From the NCBI GenBank assembly GCA_002452515.1, contig DKEN01000094.1, positions 1 through 7,598 on the forward strand: DNA of 7,598 nt, written 5' to 3'. This document shows positions 1-5,855 of this stretch, in pieces (position 1 is the first letter of the stretch; the number at the start of each line of letters is the position of its first letter). This DNA is from Spartobacteria bacterium UBA6821 (GTDB taxonomy: Bacteria; Verrucomicrobiota; Verrucomicrobiia; Chthoniobacterales; UBA6821). A model generated the notes under the pieces. The model was not told the origin of the DNA. It did not search any database and saw nothing but the letters and a program-made list of their open reading frames with translations. A program made the position numbers and the translations under genes.

Positions 1-918
1 TACCGCATCCAGATTTACGACGGACAGACTACTGGCATGCACTGGCAGGTTCACAAGGTCGGAGCCCGTCACGGGAAACGCTACTACGAGAAGAACGAGA
101 GGATGCCCGTCGCCATCTGTCTCGGAGGTGATCCGGTCTTCACCCTCGCCGCCACCGCGCCGCTTCCCGATGGCATAGATGAGATCCTCTTTGCCGGGTT
201 TGCTCGGAAGAAATCGGTCGATCTGGTGAAGTGTCTCACGGTGCCGCTGGAGGTCCCTGCGGAAAGCGACTTTGTGATCGAGGGGTTTGTGCAACCGGGT
301 GAGATGCGTCCCGAGGGGCCGTTCGGTGATCATACGGGATTCTACACCCCGGTGGATGAGTACCCGGTTTTCCATGTGACAGCCATCACGCACCGACGTG
401 AGGCACTCTATCCGGCCACCATCGTCGGCATTCCACCGATGGAGGATTTCTACATGGGGGAGGCGAGCGTGAGGATTTTCTTGCCGATCTTCAAAATGAA
501 TTTTCCCGAGATCGTTGATATGGCACTTCCCGCCGAAGGGGTCTTTCACAACCTCGTGTTCGTTTCCATCCGAAAGCAGTATCCGTGGCAGGCATTCAAG
601 GTGATGCACGGACTCTGGGGCATGGGGCAGATGATGTTCGCCAAATACATCGTCATCGTTGATGAGGATTGCGATGTGCAAAATACTTCGGAGGTTCTCT
701 TCCGCTGGATGGCCAACACCGATCCGCAGCGCGACAGCGTGACGACAAAAAATCCGTGTGACAGTCTCGATCACGCTCCCACGGTGCCCAACATGGGGTC
801 GCACATGGGATTTGACGCGACCCGGAAACTACCGGGTGAGGGCTACATGCGGGGGTGGCCCGATCTCGTGACGATGGATGGCGCCACCAAGGCGTGGGCA
901 GATGGGTTCAGGGAGTGA
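1..918 (+). CDS. ubiD: UbiD-family decarboxylase, menaquinone type (5' end outside window)
   Basis: The reading frame is open from base 1, so the N-terminus is missing; 305 codons are visible and a TGA stop ends it at 918. UbiD enzymes are prenylated-FMN-dependent decarboxylases that remove the ring carboxylate of a prenylated aromatic acid in quinone synthesis. The first residues (YRIQIYDGQTTGMHWQVHK) match the conserved 'YDGRTTGMHWQ' region. The acidic prFMN-site block PGEMRPEGPFGDHTGFY lies near visible residues 99-115. GIPPMEDFYMGEA, FPEIVDM, VFHNLVFVSI, KVMHGLWGMGQMMFAKYIVIVDED and GSHMGFDATRKLPGEG follow in family order. From memory these later blocks look more like the SCO4490-type menaquinone decarboxylase (mqnL, futalosine pathway) than the proteobacterial ubiquinone enzyme. 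The family assignment is firm; ubiquinone versus menaquinone use is inferred. It converges on the squalene synthase gene. Confidence 0.93.
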   Translation, partial: YRIQIYDGQTTGMHWQVHKVGARHGKRYYEKNERMPVAICLGGDPVFTLAATAPLPDGIDEILFAGFARKKSVDLVKCLTVPLEVPAESDFVIEGFVQPGEMRPEGPFGDHTGFYTPVDEYPVFHVTAITHRREALYPATIVGIPPMEDFYMGEASVRIFLPIFKMNFPEIVDMALPAEGVFHNLVFVSIRKQYPWQAFKVMHGLWGMGQMMFAKYIVIVDEDCDVQNTSEVLFRWMANTDPQRDSVTTKNPCDSLDHAPTVPNMGSHMGFDATRKLPGEGYMRGWPDLVTMDGATKAWADGFRE

Positions 919-944
919 GGGAGGAAGGTGAGGGGAAACCTGAA

Positions 945-1025
945 AGGTGAATGAGGGGAGATGAGAACTCGGAAATCAGTCCTCTAACTTCTTTCAGCCT
1001 TCAGCTTTCACCTTTCAAGTTTCTT
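945..1025. repeat. Inverted pair of purine-rich heptamer repeats between convergent genes
   Basis: The 124-base spacer between the two convergent stop codons holds a short purine-rich arm at about 949-965 (CTGAAAGGTGAA) and a pyrimidine-rich arm at 991-1025. The second arm reads as five 7-base units (CTTTCAG, CCTTCAG, CTTTCAC, CTTTCAA, GTTTCTT). TGAAAGGTGA in the first arm is the exact reverse complement of TCACCTTTCA in the second, so the transcript can fold into a stem of at least 10 bp with a loop of about 40 bases. Each arm lies just after the stop codon of the gene on its side and is purine-rich on that gene's strand. A bidirectional terminator or 3'-end element is possible, but no T-run makes it a classical intrinsic terminator. 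Confidence 0.6.
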
Positions 1026-1042
1026 CCCCGTCTGTCCCTGCT

Positions 1043-1999
1043 CTACTTCCCTGTAAGCACCCTGATGGCTAGTAGGAATTTTTTAGCTTTAGAGACCCGG
1101 TAGTTCTTTTGCAGGACATCATAGCGATCCTGATGCATCTGCAGCAGTAGATCGCGGTAGATGGCACTCATGAGCCGCGCGGGGCGCATGAGTCGGCGTT
1201 GATTCAGACTCATCGCTGACCATGCCAGTTCGGCTCTGGCAAAGTACGAATCGGCACGTTCTGCCTGATGGTTGAGCAGGTGAGTCATGGCGGATTCTTC
1301 CTGCGGCTTTCGCCTCTCAGCCCCATGCTTTCGACCTTCGACCTTCGTCCCTCGACTTTCCCCTTCTACTACAGTTGAGGGGAGTGAGTGTTCCAGGATC
1401 TCCCGTTCAGAAACTCCGAAGCGATCCAAATCCTCCAACGGGAGGTAGATTCGGTTCATGGCGGCGTCCTCGGCGACATCGCGCAGGATATTGGTGAGTT
1501 GCAGGGCCAGTCCGAGCTCCCCGGCGTAGCGTTCCACAGCATCTCCTTCTGCTCCGAAGATGGTCGCACTGAGTAGTCCCACGGCCGATGCGACCCTCCA
1601 GCAGTAACCCCGGAGTTCCTCAAAAGTCCTGTAGCGGATGGGGTGTCCTTCGGGGACGACATCCATCCTCATTCCCTGCACGATCTCCGAGAGAAGTCTT
1701 CGGTCAAGATGTCGTCGGCTGACCATCGTCGCAAAATCAACAGGAAGGATATGTTCGTTCCCTGATTCCAGAGCGGTCGTCCAGGCATCCAGGGAATACA
1801 GTCTCGTTTCCGTCGACTCCATGCCGCTATCGGCAAGATCATCGAGGGCTCGGCAGAAATCATGAAAGAGGAAGGCGTCCCTCCTCCGATCTGCGGGCAG
1901 GAGGATCAATGCCAACGCCAGATTGGAATGCCTTCGTCCGGCATACCCCGCAAGTCGCAGCGGGAGTGACATCCTGCTGGAAAGTGGATCGTTGAGCAT
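1043..1999 (-). CDS. hpnD: Squalene/phytoene synthase family protein (HpnD-like)
   Basis: A 318-residue all-alpha trans-isoprenyl diphosphate synthase that condenses two prenyl diphosphates head to head, as in presqualene-diphosphate or phytoene formation. The first aspartate-rich motif is DDLAD at residues 53-57 in FCRALDDLADSG. The second is NILRDVAEDA near 170-179, followed by NRIYLPLEDL. GYCWRVASAVGLLSATIFG (131-149) is typical of HpnD and phytoene synthases. No hpnC or hpnE partner is adjacent, so a product of squalene rather than phytoene is inferred from resemblance only. Residues about 212-232 (EGESRGTKVEGRKHGAERRK) are charged, unlike the rest of the protein, and are encoded by a heptamer repeat array. 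They fall in the linker after the active-site half, before the MTHLLNHQAERADSYF helix. The ATG at 1999 has no Shine-Dalgarno; M10 (ATG at 1972) is an alternative start. Confidence 0.88.
   Translation of the reverse strand: MLNDPLSSRMSLPLRLAGYAGRRHSNLALALILLPADRRRDAFLFHDFCRALDDLADSGMESTETRLYSLDAWTTALESGNEHILPVDFATMVSRRHLDRRLLSEIVQGMRMDVVPEGHPIRYRTFEELRGYCWRVASAVGLLSATIFGAEGDAVERYAGELGLALQLTNILRDVAEDAAMNRIYLPLEDLDRFGVSEREILEHSLPSTVVEGESRGTKVEGRKHGAERRKPQEESAMTHLLNHQAERADSYFARAELAWSAMSLNQRRLMRPARLMSAIYRDLLLQMHQDRYDVLQKNYRVSKAKKFLLAIRVLTGK
1305..1367 (-). repeat. Nine-unit degenerate heptamer tandem array inside hpnD
   Basis: On the + strand the stretch divides into nine 7-base units. Among them are GGCTTTC (1305), TGCTTTC (1326), two identical GACCTTC units (1333 and 1340), GTCCCTC (1347) and GACTTTC (1354). 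Nine units make 63 bases, exactly 21 codons, so the synthase frame stays open. On the coding strand the array is purine-rich (GAAGGTC type) and encodes a charged linker. It resembles the intergenic heptamer copies near 991-1025 and 5804-5852. The outer units are more degenerate than the central ones, so the borders are approximate. Confidence 0.65.
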
Positions 2000-2121
2000 G
2001 AAGGAGATGATGAAGGATGGAAAGATGAGAGCAACCGCAGAGGAATGTTCATCAAATAAAAAAATCGCGGCGTCACGAATTTGAAGTGAAATTGAAAAAA
2101 AATTGATCTAAAAAGAGGAGT
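2000..2121. promoter_or_regulatory. AT-rich divergent spacer with promoter region of the PEP-CTERM gene
   Basis: This 122-base spacer separates two divergent genes. The side near hpnD (2001-2030) is purine-rich on the + strand, with a loose 7-base rhythm (GATGAAG, GATGGAA, AGATGAG). The side near the PEP-CTERM gene (2057-2114) is AT-rich, with two copies of AAATTGA separated by an A-tract. Promoters for both genes must lie here or just outside, but no convincing -35/-10 pair is visible on either strand. A purine tract ending in GAGGAG (2115-2120) is the best ribosome binding site in the window. It ends one base before the ATG at 2122, closer than the usual 5-9 bases; no other start codon is better placed. 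Confidence 0.4.
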
Positions 2122-3063
2122 ATGAAAATAGCTGCTACCCAGCCGCAAAGTTGGAGCAAACAACGAAGGAAGTATAAAAAATATCTCCTTCTTGGCGGGC
2201 TGGTTGCGGGGATGCTCCTTAATCCCTTTGGCGCTTTTGCACAGGTGCTTTTTGTGAATGATCTTGTTGGAGGCAATATCTATTCGTACACAACGAGTGG
2301 AACCAGAAGCACCTTTGCAGCCGGTGTCGGAAATCCTGCGGCTCTTGTCTTTGACAGCGCTGGCGATCTGTATGAGTCAGATATCACGAGTGGCAACATT
2401 ACCGAGTACAAGGCAAACGGTTTCACAAGCGTGATCGGCAACGTCGGGGAGGCCTTTGGAATGGCTTTTGATGGCGAGGGGAATCTCTTCGTATCCTCCC
2501 AGACAGGCGGTGACATCGTCAAATTTTCGACAAATGGGACGAGCAGTGTTTTTGCCTCCGGGCTCGGTTACCTTAGAGGATTGGCTTTTAACGGTGAGGG
2601 AGACCTTTTTGTGGCAGATGATATCGGTGGTGATATTTATGAGCTAACGCCGGGTGGGACGCGCAGCACCTTTGCGACAGGAATTGGTAATCCCTCAGGA
2701 CTTGCCTTTAATAGTGAAGGAGATCTCTTTGTGGCGAGTGAAAATGGCAACATCTACTCCTACACGCCGGGAGGAATACGCAGCACCTTTGCCAGCGGCT
2801 TGAATGCACCGTGGGATCTGGCCTTCGACAGCGCAGGAAATCTCTTCGAATCGGATAATGGAAATGGCTATCCTGGAGGTGCAAACATTTACGAATATAC
2901 GCCGGGTGGAGTGCAGAGCACCTTCGCGACAGGATTATATGATCCCAATGGGCTGGCGTTTCAAGGCCTGACGCTCCCCGTTCCGGAGCCATCAACATCT
3001 GCACTCCTTGGAATCGGGGCATTGGCTCTTGTTGTGACGGCCCGTGGTTTTAAGAAGTCCTGA
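2122..3063 (+). CDS. PEP-CTERM-anchored six-bladed beta-propeller protein
   Basis: A secreted 313-residue protein. Residues 1-40 form a signal peptide: a basic stretch (KQRRKYKK), a hydrophobic core (YLLLGGLVAGMLL) and an AFA cleavage site before Q41. Residues 51-282 contain six repeats of about 39-45 residues following the pattern G-N/D-I-Y-x-Y-T-P-G-G-T-R-S-T-F-A, then G-N-P-x-G-L-A-F-D-S-x-G-D-L-F, as in SMP-30/NHL/Vgb-type propellers. Residues 41-50 (QVLFVNDLVG) match the end of a repeat and could complete the sixth blade as a velcro closure. The C-terminus has VPEPSTS (287-293), a hydrophobic segment and a basic end (RGFKKS), which is a PEP-CTERM sorting signal handled by an exosortase. 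No exosortase gene is in the window. The repeats are similar at DNA level too; an identical 14-mer recurs at 2662 and 2779. The ligand or enzymatic role is unknown. Confidence 0.9.
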   Translation: MKIAATQPQSWSKQRRKYKKYLLLGGLVAGMLLNPFGAFAQVLFVNDLVGGNIYSYTTSGTRSTFAAGVGNPAALVFDSAGDLYESDITSGNITEYKANGFTSVIGNVGEAFGMAFDGEGNLFVSSQTGGDIVKFSTNGTSSVFASGLGYLRGLAFNGEGDLFVADDIGGDIYELTPGGTRSTFATGIGNPSGLAFNSEGDLFVASENGNIYSYTPGGIRSTFASGLNAPWDLAFDSAGNLFESDNGNGYPGGANIYEYTPGGVQSTFATGLYDPNGLAFQGLTLPVPEPSTSALLGIGALALVVTARGFKKS

Positions 3064-3076
3064 GAAAGCCTGATTC

Positions 3077-3114
3077 CTTTACACTTTCCGCTCCGATGCG
3101 GATGGTAAGTAAAG
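3077..3114 (+). promoter_or_regulatory. Imperfect stem-loop directly upstream of pgsA
   Basis: CTTTAC (3077-3082) pairs with GTAAAG (3109-3114), and TCCGC (3087-3091) pairs with GCGGA (3098-3102) around a 6-base loop. An internal loop lies between the two stems. The structure fills almost the whole spacer between the PEP-CTERM stop and the pgsA ATG at 3116. It could attenuate read-through or hide the pgsA start region. There is no T-run, so an intrinsic terminator is unlikely. Confidence 0.45.
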
Positions 3115-3115
3115 C

Positions 3116-3718
3116 ATGACGCTTCCCAATCAAATCACCATCGGCAGGATTTTGCTCATTCCGGTCTTTGTCGTGCTTGCGATCTATTATGGGAAGACAG
3201 CCGCTGCAGGTCATCCCGATGAGACGCTGCGAATTGCCACCATAGTGGTCTTTCTTGTTGCGGCGCTGAGCGACGGCATCGACGGGTGGCTGGCCAGGCG
3301 CTATCACCTCAAGTCCCGACTGGGTGCGATTCTCGATCCGATCGCCGACAAAGGACTGATGCTTACTGCCATCATCACCCTGAGCGTGACCAAGTGGCCG
3401 TATGAGTTGCCCGTTTGGTATCCCGTTCTCGTGATCGCCCGTGATGTCATCATCGTCACGGGTTGCGGTGTGCTCCGCCTCCTTAATGATCACCTGGAGG
3501 TGCGACCTTCCCTGTTGGGCAAGACTTCCACCTTTCTTCAAATGCTCACCGTTGCCGTTGTGATGCTGCAATGGAGCCACGCCGACGCAGTTGTCTGGAT
3601 CTCGGGGATCGTCACCTTGTTGAGCGGCATTGGTTATCTTGCCGAAGGGACAAGCCAGCTTCATGATGGGGGGCACACCAGTCCGGAGCCTTTTCCCCCT
3701 TCCCACGAAACCAAATAA
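3116..3718 (+). CDS. pgsA: CDP-alcohol phosphatidyltransferase, probable phosphatidylglycerophosphate synthase
   Basis: A 200-residue integral membrane enzyme. It likely transfers the phosphatidyl group from CDP-diacylglycerol to glycerol-3-phosphate, the committed step to phosphatidylglycerol and cardiolipin. The CDP-alcohol phosphatidyltransferase signature D-x2-DG-x2-AR-x8-G-x3-D-x3-D is complete: D53, D56-G57, A60-R61, G70, D74 and D78 (in SDGIDGWLARR and GAILDPIADKG). The N-terminal NQITIGRILLIPVFV and the later VIARDVIIV are typical of PgsA rather than of phosphatidylserine or cardiolipin synthases. Hydrophobic segments lie near residues 9-25, 38-52, 80-95, 103-120 and 135-155. The length is normal for the family. 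The ATG at 3116 lacks a clear Shine-Dalgarno and follows a stem-loop. The stop is 6 bases before der, suggesting an operon. Confidence 0.9.
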   Translation: MTLPNQITIGRILLIPVFVVLAIYYGKTAAAGHPDETLRIATIVVFLVAALSDGIDGWLARRYHLKSRLGAILDPIADKGLMLTAIITLSVTKWPYELPVWYPVLVIARDVIIVTGCGVLRLLNDHLEVRPSLLGKTSTFLQMLTVAVVMLQWSHADAVVWISGIVTLLSGIGYLAEGTSQLHDGGHTSPEPFPPSHETK

Positions 3719-3724
3719 TTTTTA

Positions 3725-5362
3725 ATGAGACGCGTCGCCATAGTCGGTCGCCCCAATGTGGGCAAATCCTCCCTCTTCAACCGCCTCATGGGGCAACGGG
3801 TGGCCATTGTCCATGATCAGCCTGGAGTGACGAGGGATCGGCTTGCCGGTATCTGCAAGAAGGGGCCCGTTCCTTTTGAGATCATCGATACCGGTGGCAT
3901 CGGTGATGCGCCTGACCCCGACTTTGCAGAGGCGACTCACACGGCGGCACAGGTGGCCATCGCAAGCGCGGATCTTTTGCTTTTTGTCGTTGATGGTCGC
4001 GCCGGACTGACTCCTTTGGATCGGGAACTGGCCGCGATGCTCCGCTCGGGAGGAAGGCAACTGATCCTGATCATTAACAAGATTGATCAGGAAATGCATG
4101 AGGGAATGTCCTCAGATTTCTTCGAACTCGGATTTGAGGAGGTCATGACAATCAGTGCGGCGCATGGACGCGGAACCCATGATCTGCTTGCGCTCATCGG
4201 CGAGAAGCTTGGAGGAACCAACGGGGAGGCGCTTCCCGAGGAAGCGTCCGCTCCACGGCTTGCGATCGTCGGGCGTCCGAATGTTGGCAAGTCCTCCCTG
4301 CTCAACCGACTGCTTGGCGAGGAACGAAGCATTGTCAGCAATATCGCGGGAACGACCCGTGATGCACTGGATGTAAAGTGCGAACTGGGAGGGAATCCTT
4401 ATGTGCTCGTGGATACGGCGGGCCTGCGTCATCGCTCGCGTCCCGATACCTCGGTTGAGATTTTCAGCGCCATGCGCTCCGAGGAGTCGATCCGCCGTGC
4501 CGATGCCGGATTGCTTGTCATCGATGCCGAGAGCGGTGTCACAGCCCAGGATAAACGCATTGCAGGAATGCTCCAGGAGTCGAACAAGGCCTGCATCCTC
4601 CTCCTCAATAAATGGGATCTTGTCCACAAGGAGGATGGTGGCCGTGCCTCGCAGGGAGAACAGGCCGACGTGATCAGGCAAAATCTTTTCTTCCTGGATT
4701 ACGCTCCGGTGGTTTGTATTTCGGCCAAGACAGGGCAGGGATTCAGCCGTATCTTCACCGCACTCGAAAGCGTGCGCAGCGAGGCCGAGACACGGATCGG
4801 AACCGGGGAATTGAATAGATTTTTCCAGAACTTGTTTGAAGTCCATCCGCCGCCGTCAAAATCGGGGAAAAGATTCAAGTTGCTCTACGCAACCCAGGTT
4901 ATCCCCGAAGTACAGCGGCCCTTTGGACCTCCGGAGTTCCTCCTCTTCGTCAACGACGAGGATCTCATCACCGATTCCTACCGCGAGTATCTCTTCAACA
5001 GATTTCGCGAACGTTGGCCTTTCTCAGGGCTGCCGATCCGTCTGCGACTGCGTAGTCGCCAGTCTCGCGCCGTTCAGGATCGCAAAAAAGCCGGTGCCCG
5101 TGCAGCTCAGGGAGAAGAGGATTCACTCCAGATGATGTCGGCAACGGAAAAAGAAGTCAGCGTGGAGCCGCCGCGCAGACCTCGGAAGCCAAGTGTCCGA
5201 CTCGGAGGCAAGGCACAGGGGGCCAAGAAGCCGCCTGAAAAGAATGCCCGCTTCAAGGCGTTGAAAAAACGTTCCGGAAAATCTAAGAGTCAGCTTCGGG
5301 CTCCCTCCAAAAATGCTTCAAAAAGTGGTGCCAAACCCGCCAAACGCTCTTCGCATCGTTGA
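3725..5362 (+). CDS. der: Ribosome biogenesis GTPase Der (EngA)
   Basis: A 545-residue tandem GTPase that acts in 50S ribosomal subunit assembly. The first G domain has GRPNVGKS (8-15), GVTRDR (34-39), DTGGI (55-59), NKID (118-121) and SAA (144-146). The second has GRPNVGKS (183-190), GTTRD (209-213), DTAGL (230-234), NKWD (295-298) and SAK (333-335). A KH-like domain covers about 355-446, with KLLYATQV and PPEFLLFVND. Residues from about 447 form an unusual tail of roughly 99 residues rich in Lys, Arg, Ser and Ala. The E. coli protein is about 490 residues, so the excess is mostly this tail. The start is certain because the first P-loop begins at residue 8, but no Shine-Dalgarno precedes it (ATAATTTTTA before ATG). 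It lies 6 bases after pgsA and is probably co-transcribed, possibly with translation coupling. Confidence 0.96.
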   Translation: MRRVAIVGRPNVGKSSLFNRLMGQRVAIVHDQPGVTRDRLAGICKKGPVPFEIIDTGGIGDAPDPDFAEATHTAAQVAIASADLLLFVVDGRAGLTPLDRELAAMLRSGGRQLILIINKIDQEMHEGMSSDFFELGFEEVMTISAAHGRGTHDLLALIGEKLGGTNGEALPEEASAPRLAIVGRPNVGKSSLLNRLLGEERSIVSNIAGTTRDALDVKCELGGNPYVLVDTAGLRHRSRPDTSVEIFSAMRSEESIRRADAGLLVIDAESGVTAQDKRIAGMLQESNKACILLLNKWDLVHKEDGGRASQGEQADVIRQNLFFLDYAPVVCISAKTGQGFSRIFTALESVRSEAETRIGTGELNRFFQNLFEVHPPPSKSGKRFKLLYATQVIPEVQRPFGPPEFLLFVNDEDLITDSYREYLFNRFRERWPFSGLPIRLRLRSRQSRAVQDRKKAGARAAQGEEDSLQMMSATEKEVSVEPPRRPRKPSVRLGGKAQGAKKPPEKNARFKALKKRSGKSKSQLRAPSKNASKSGAKPAKRSSHR

Positions 5363-5389
5363 CACGGACAAACTTGGAATCTAAATAAT
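5359..5389 (+). promoter_or_regulatory. Candidate sigma70-type promoter overlapping the der stop codon
   Basis: A perfect -35 hexamer TTGACA (5359-5364) overlaps the TGA stop of der. AATAAT (5384-5389) matches five of six bases of the -10 consensus but with a 19-base spacer, longer than the ideal 17. A 17-base spacer would give the weaker TAAATA. Transcription would begin very close to the ATG at 5395, so the message could be leaderless. Prediction only. Confidence 0.4.
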
Positions 5390-5394
5390 CCAAC

Positions 5395-5583
5395 ATGAGC
5401 GAATCGAGCGAATTTTCCCTTCCGCAGGAACCGACCCCCAAGCAGGCAGAGTTTGAGAACGGTGTGGTCCGATGGGCCGTTGTTCTGCTTCCCGTAATCA
5501 TCATCGGAAAAATCATGGGACTCCTCGTGATCGTCGCTATCCTGATTTCCTCAAACTGCAACATCCTCACCTGGATCGAGTGA
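5395..5583 (+). CDS. Small single-pass membrane protein, unknown function
   Basis: A 62-residue ORF that I do not recognise. Residues 1-25 are polar and acidic (SESSEFSLPQEP, KQAEFENG). Residues about 27-53 (WAVVLLPVIIIGKIMG, then LLVIVAILISS) form one long or two short membrane spans, and a short tail NCNILTWIE follows. It starts 32 bases after der, on the same strand, behind a candidate promoter. No ribosome binding site is present. The strongly hydrophobic, cleanly bounded segment and GC-rich third positions support a real gene. Against it are its short length and the lack of a recognisable family. The C-terminal side passes directly into repeat-rich non-coding DNA. Confidence 0.55.
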   Translation: MSESSEFSLPQEPTPKQAEFENGVVRWAVVLLPVIIIGKIMGLLVIVAILISSNCNILTWIE

Positions 5584-5606
5584 TTGGGGGCGGGGGAGGG
5601 GAAAGG

Positions 5607-5706
5607 GCAGAAAAAGCTGAAGGATGAACCAAGCCGGTGGGAACCGGCGCGGAAGACTGCCGAAGACAGCCCGAAGGTCGGCACGCTTTGCGGGAGCAAA
5701 GTGCCG
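5607..5706 (+). other. Structured intergenic element with two GGGA-loop hairpins
   Basis: After heptamer-like purine repeats (AAGCTGAAGGATGAA at about 5614-5628) a perfect hairpin follows: GCCGGT (5633-5638), loop GGGA, ACCGGC (5643-5648). A second hairpin pairs CGGCAC (5679-5684) with GTGCCG (5701-5706) and TTTGC (5687-5691) with GCAAA (5696-5700), again around a GGGA loop (5692-5695), with a 2-base bulge. GGGA fits the GNRA tetraloop pattern on the + strand. No T-run follows either hairpin and no coding frame is convincing. It could be a small RNA, a REP/MITE-like repeat, or 3'-end structure of the upstream transcript. Confidence 0.45.
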
Positions 5707-5852
5707 TCAAACCTGAAAGCTGAAGGGTTTTACCACAAAGAGAAATCCAAGGGTGAGAAAGAGAGCGGAAAACAGGGGTGCGTTTCCATGTGCCTTTTCA
5801 CCCTCCTCAGCTTTCACCTTTCAAGTTTCAGCTTTAATCCTTCCGTCCTTCC
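5707..5852. repeat. Heptamer repeats flanking the convergent spacer
   Basis: A purine-rich copy near 5709-5726 (CTGAAAG, CTGAAGG) lies on the side of the small ORF. A longer pyrimidine-rich array covers 5804-5852, with 7-base units TCCTCAG, CTTTCAC, CTTTCAA, GTTTCAG, CTTTAAT, CCTTCCG and TCCTTCC. Positions 5807-5829 are identical, over 23 bases, to 1001-1023. The array ends 3 bases before the stop codon of the yihY-like gene, so on that gene's strand it is a purine-rich 3' flank, as at hpnD. Between the two arms, 5731-5800 is purine-rich unstructured sequence (ACCACAAAGAGAAA, GGGTGAGAAAGAGAG) in which I see no gene. Confidence 0.65.
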
Positions 5853-5855
5853 TCC

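Noticed and set aside
2272..2967. The repeated blocks considered as a CRISPR or non-coding satellite
   Set aside because: The repeats are in frame, about 120 bases long, and translate to regular propeller blades with a signal peptide and sorting tail.
3050..3706. A 218-codon open frame on the - strand opposite pgsA
   Set aside because: It is the antisense shadow of a gene with a complete CDP-alcohol phosphatidyltransferase signature, and its own translation shows no family motif.
4112..4846. A 244-codon open frame on the - strand opposite der
   Set aside because: The + strand encodes the conserved second GTPase domain of Der. The antisense translation shows no recognisable domain.
5607..5706. 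Partial resemblance to a cobalamin riboswitch (GGGAACCGG, GACTGCCGAAG)
   Set aside because: The conserved core order is not met and the element lies after a gene, facing a convergent gene, with no B12-related reading frame downstream.
5633..5706. Hairpins considered as intrinsic terminators of the small ORF transcript
   Set aside because: Neither stem is followed by a run of T, which an intrinsic terminator needs.
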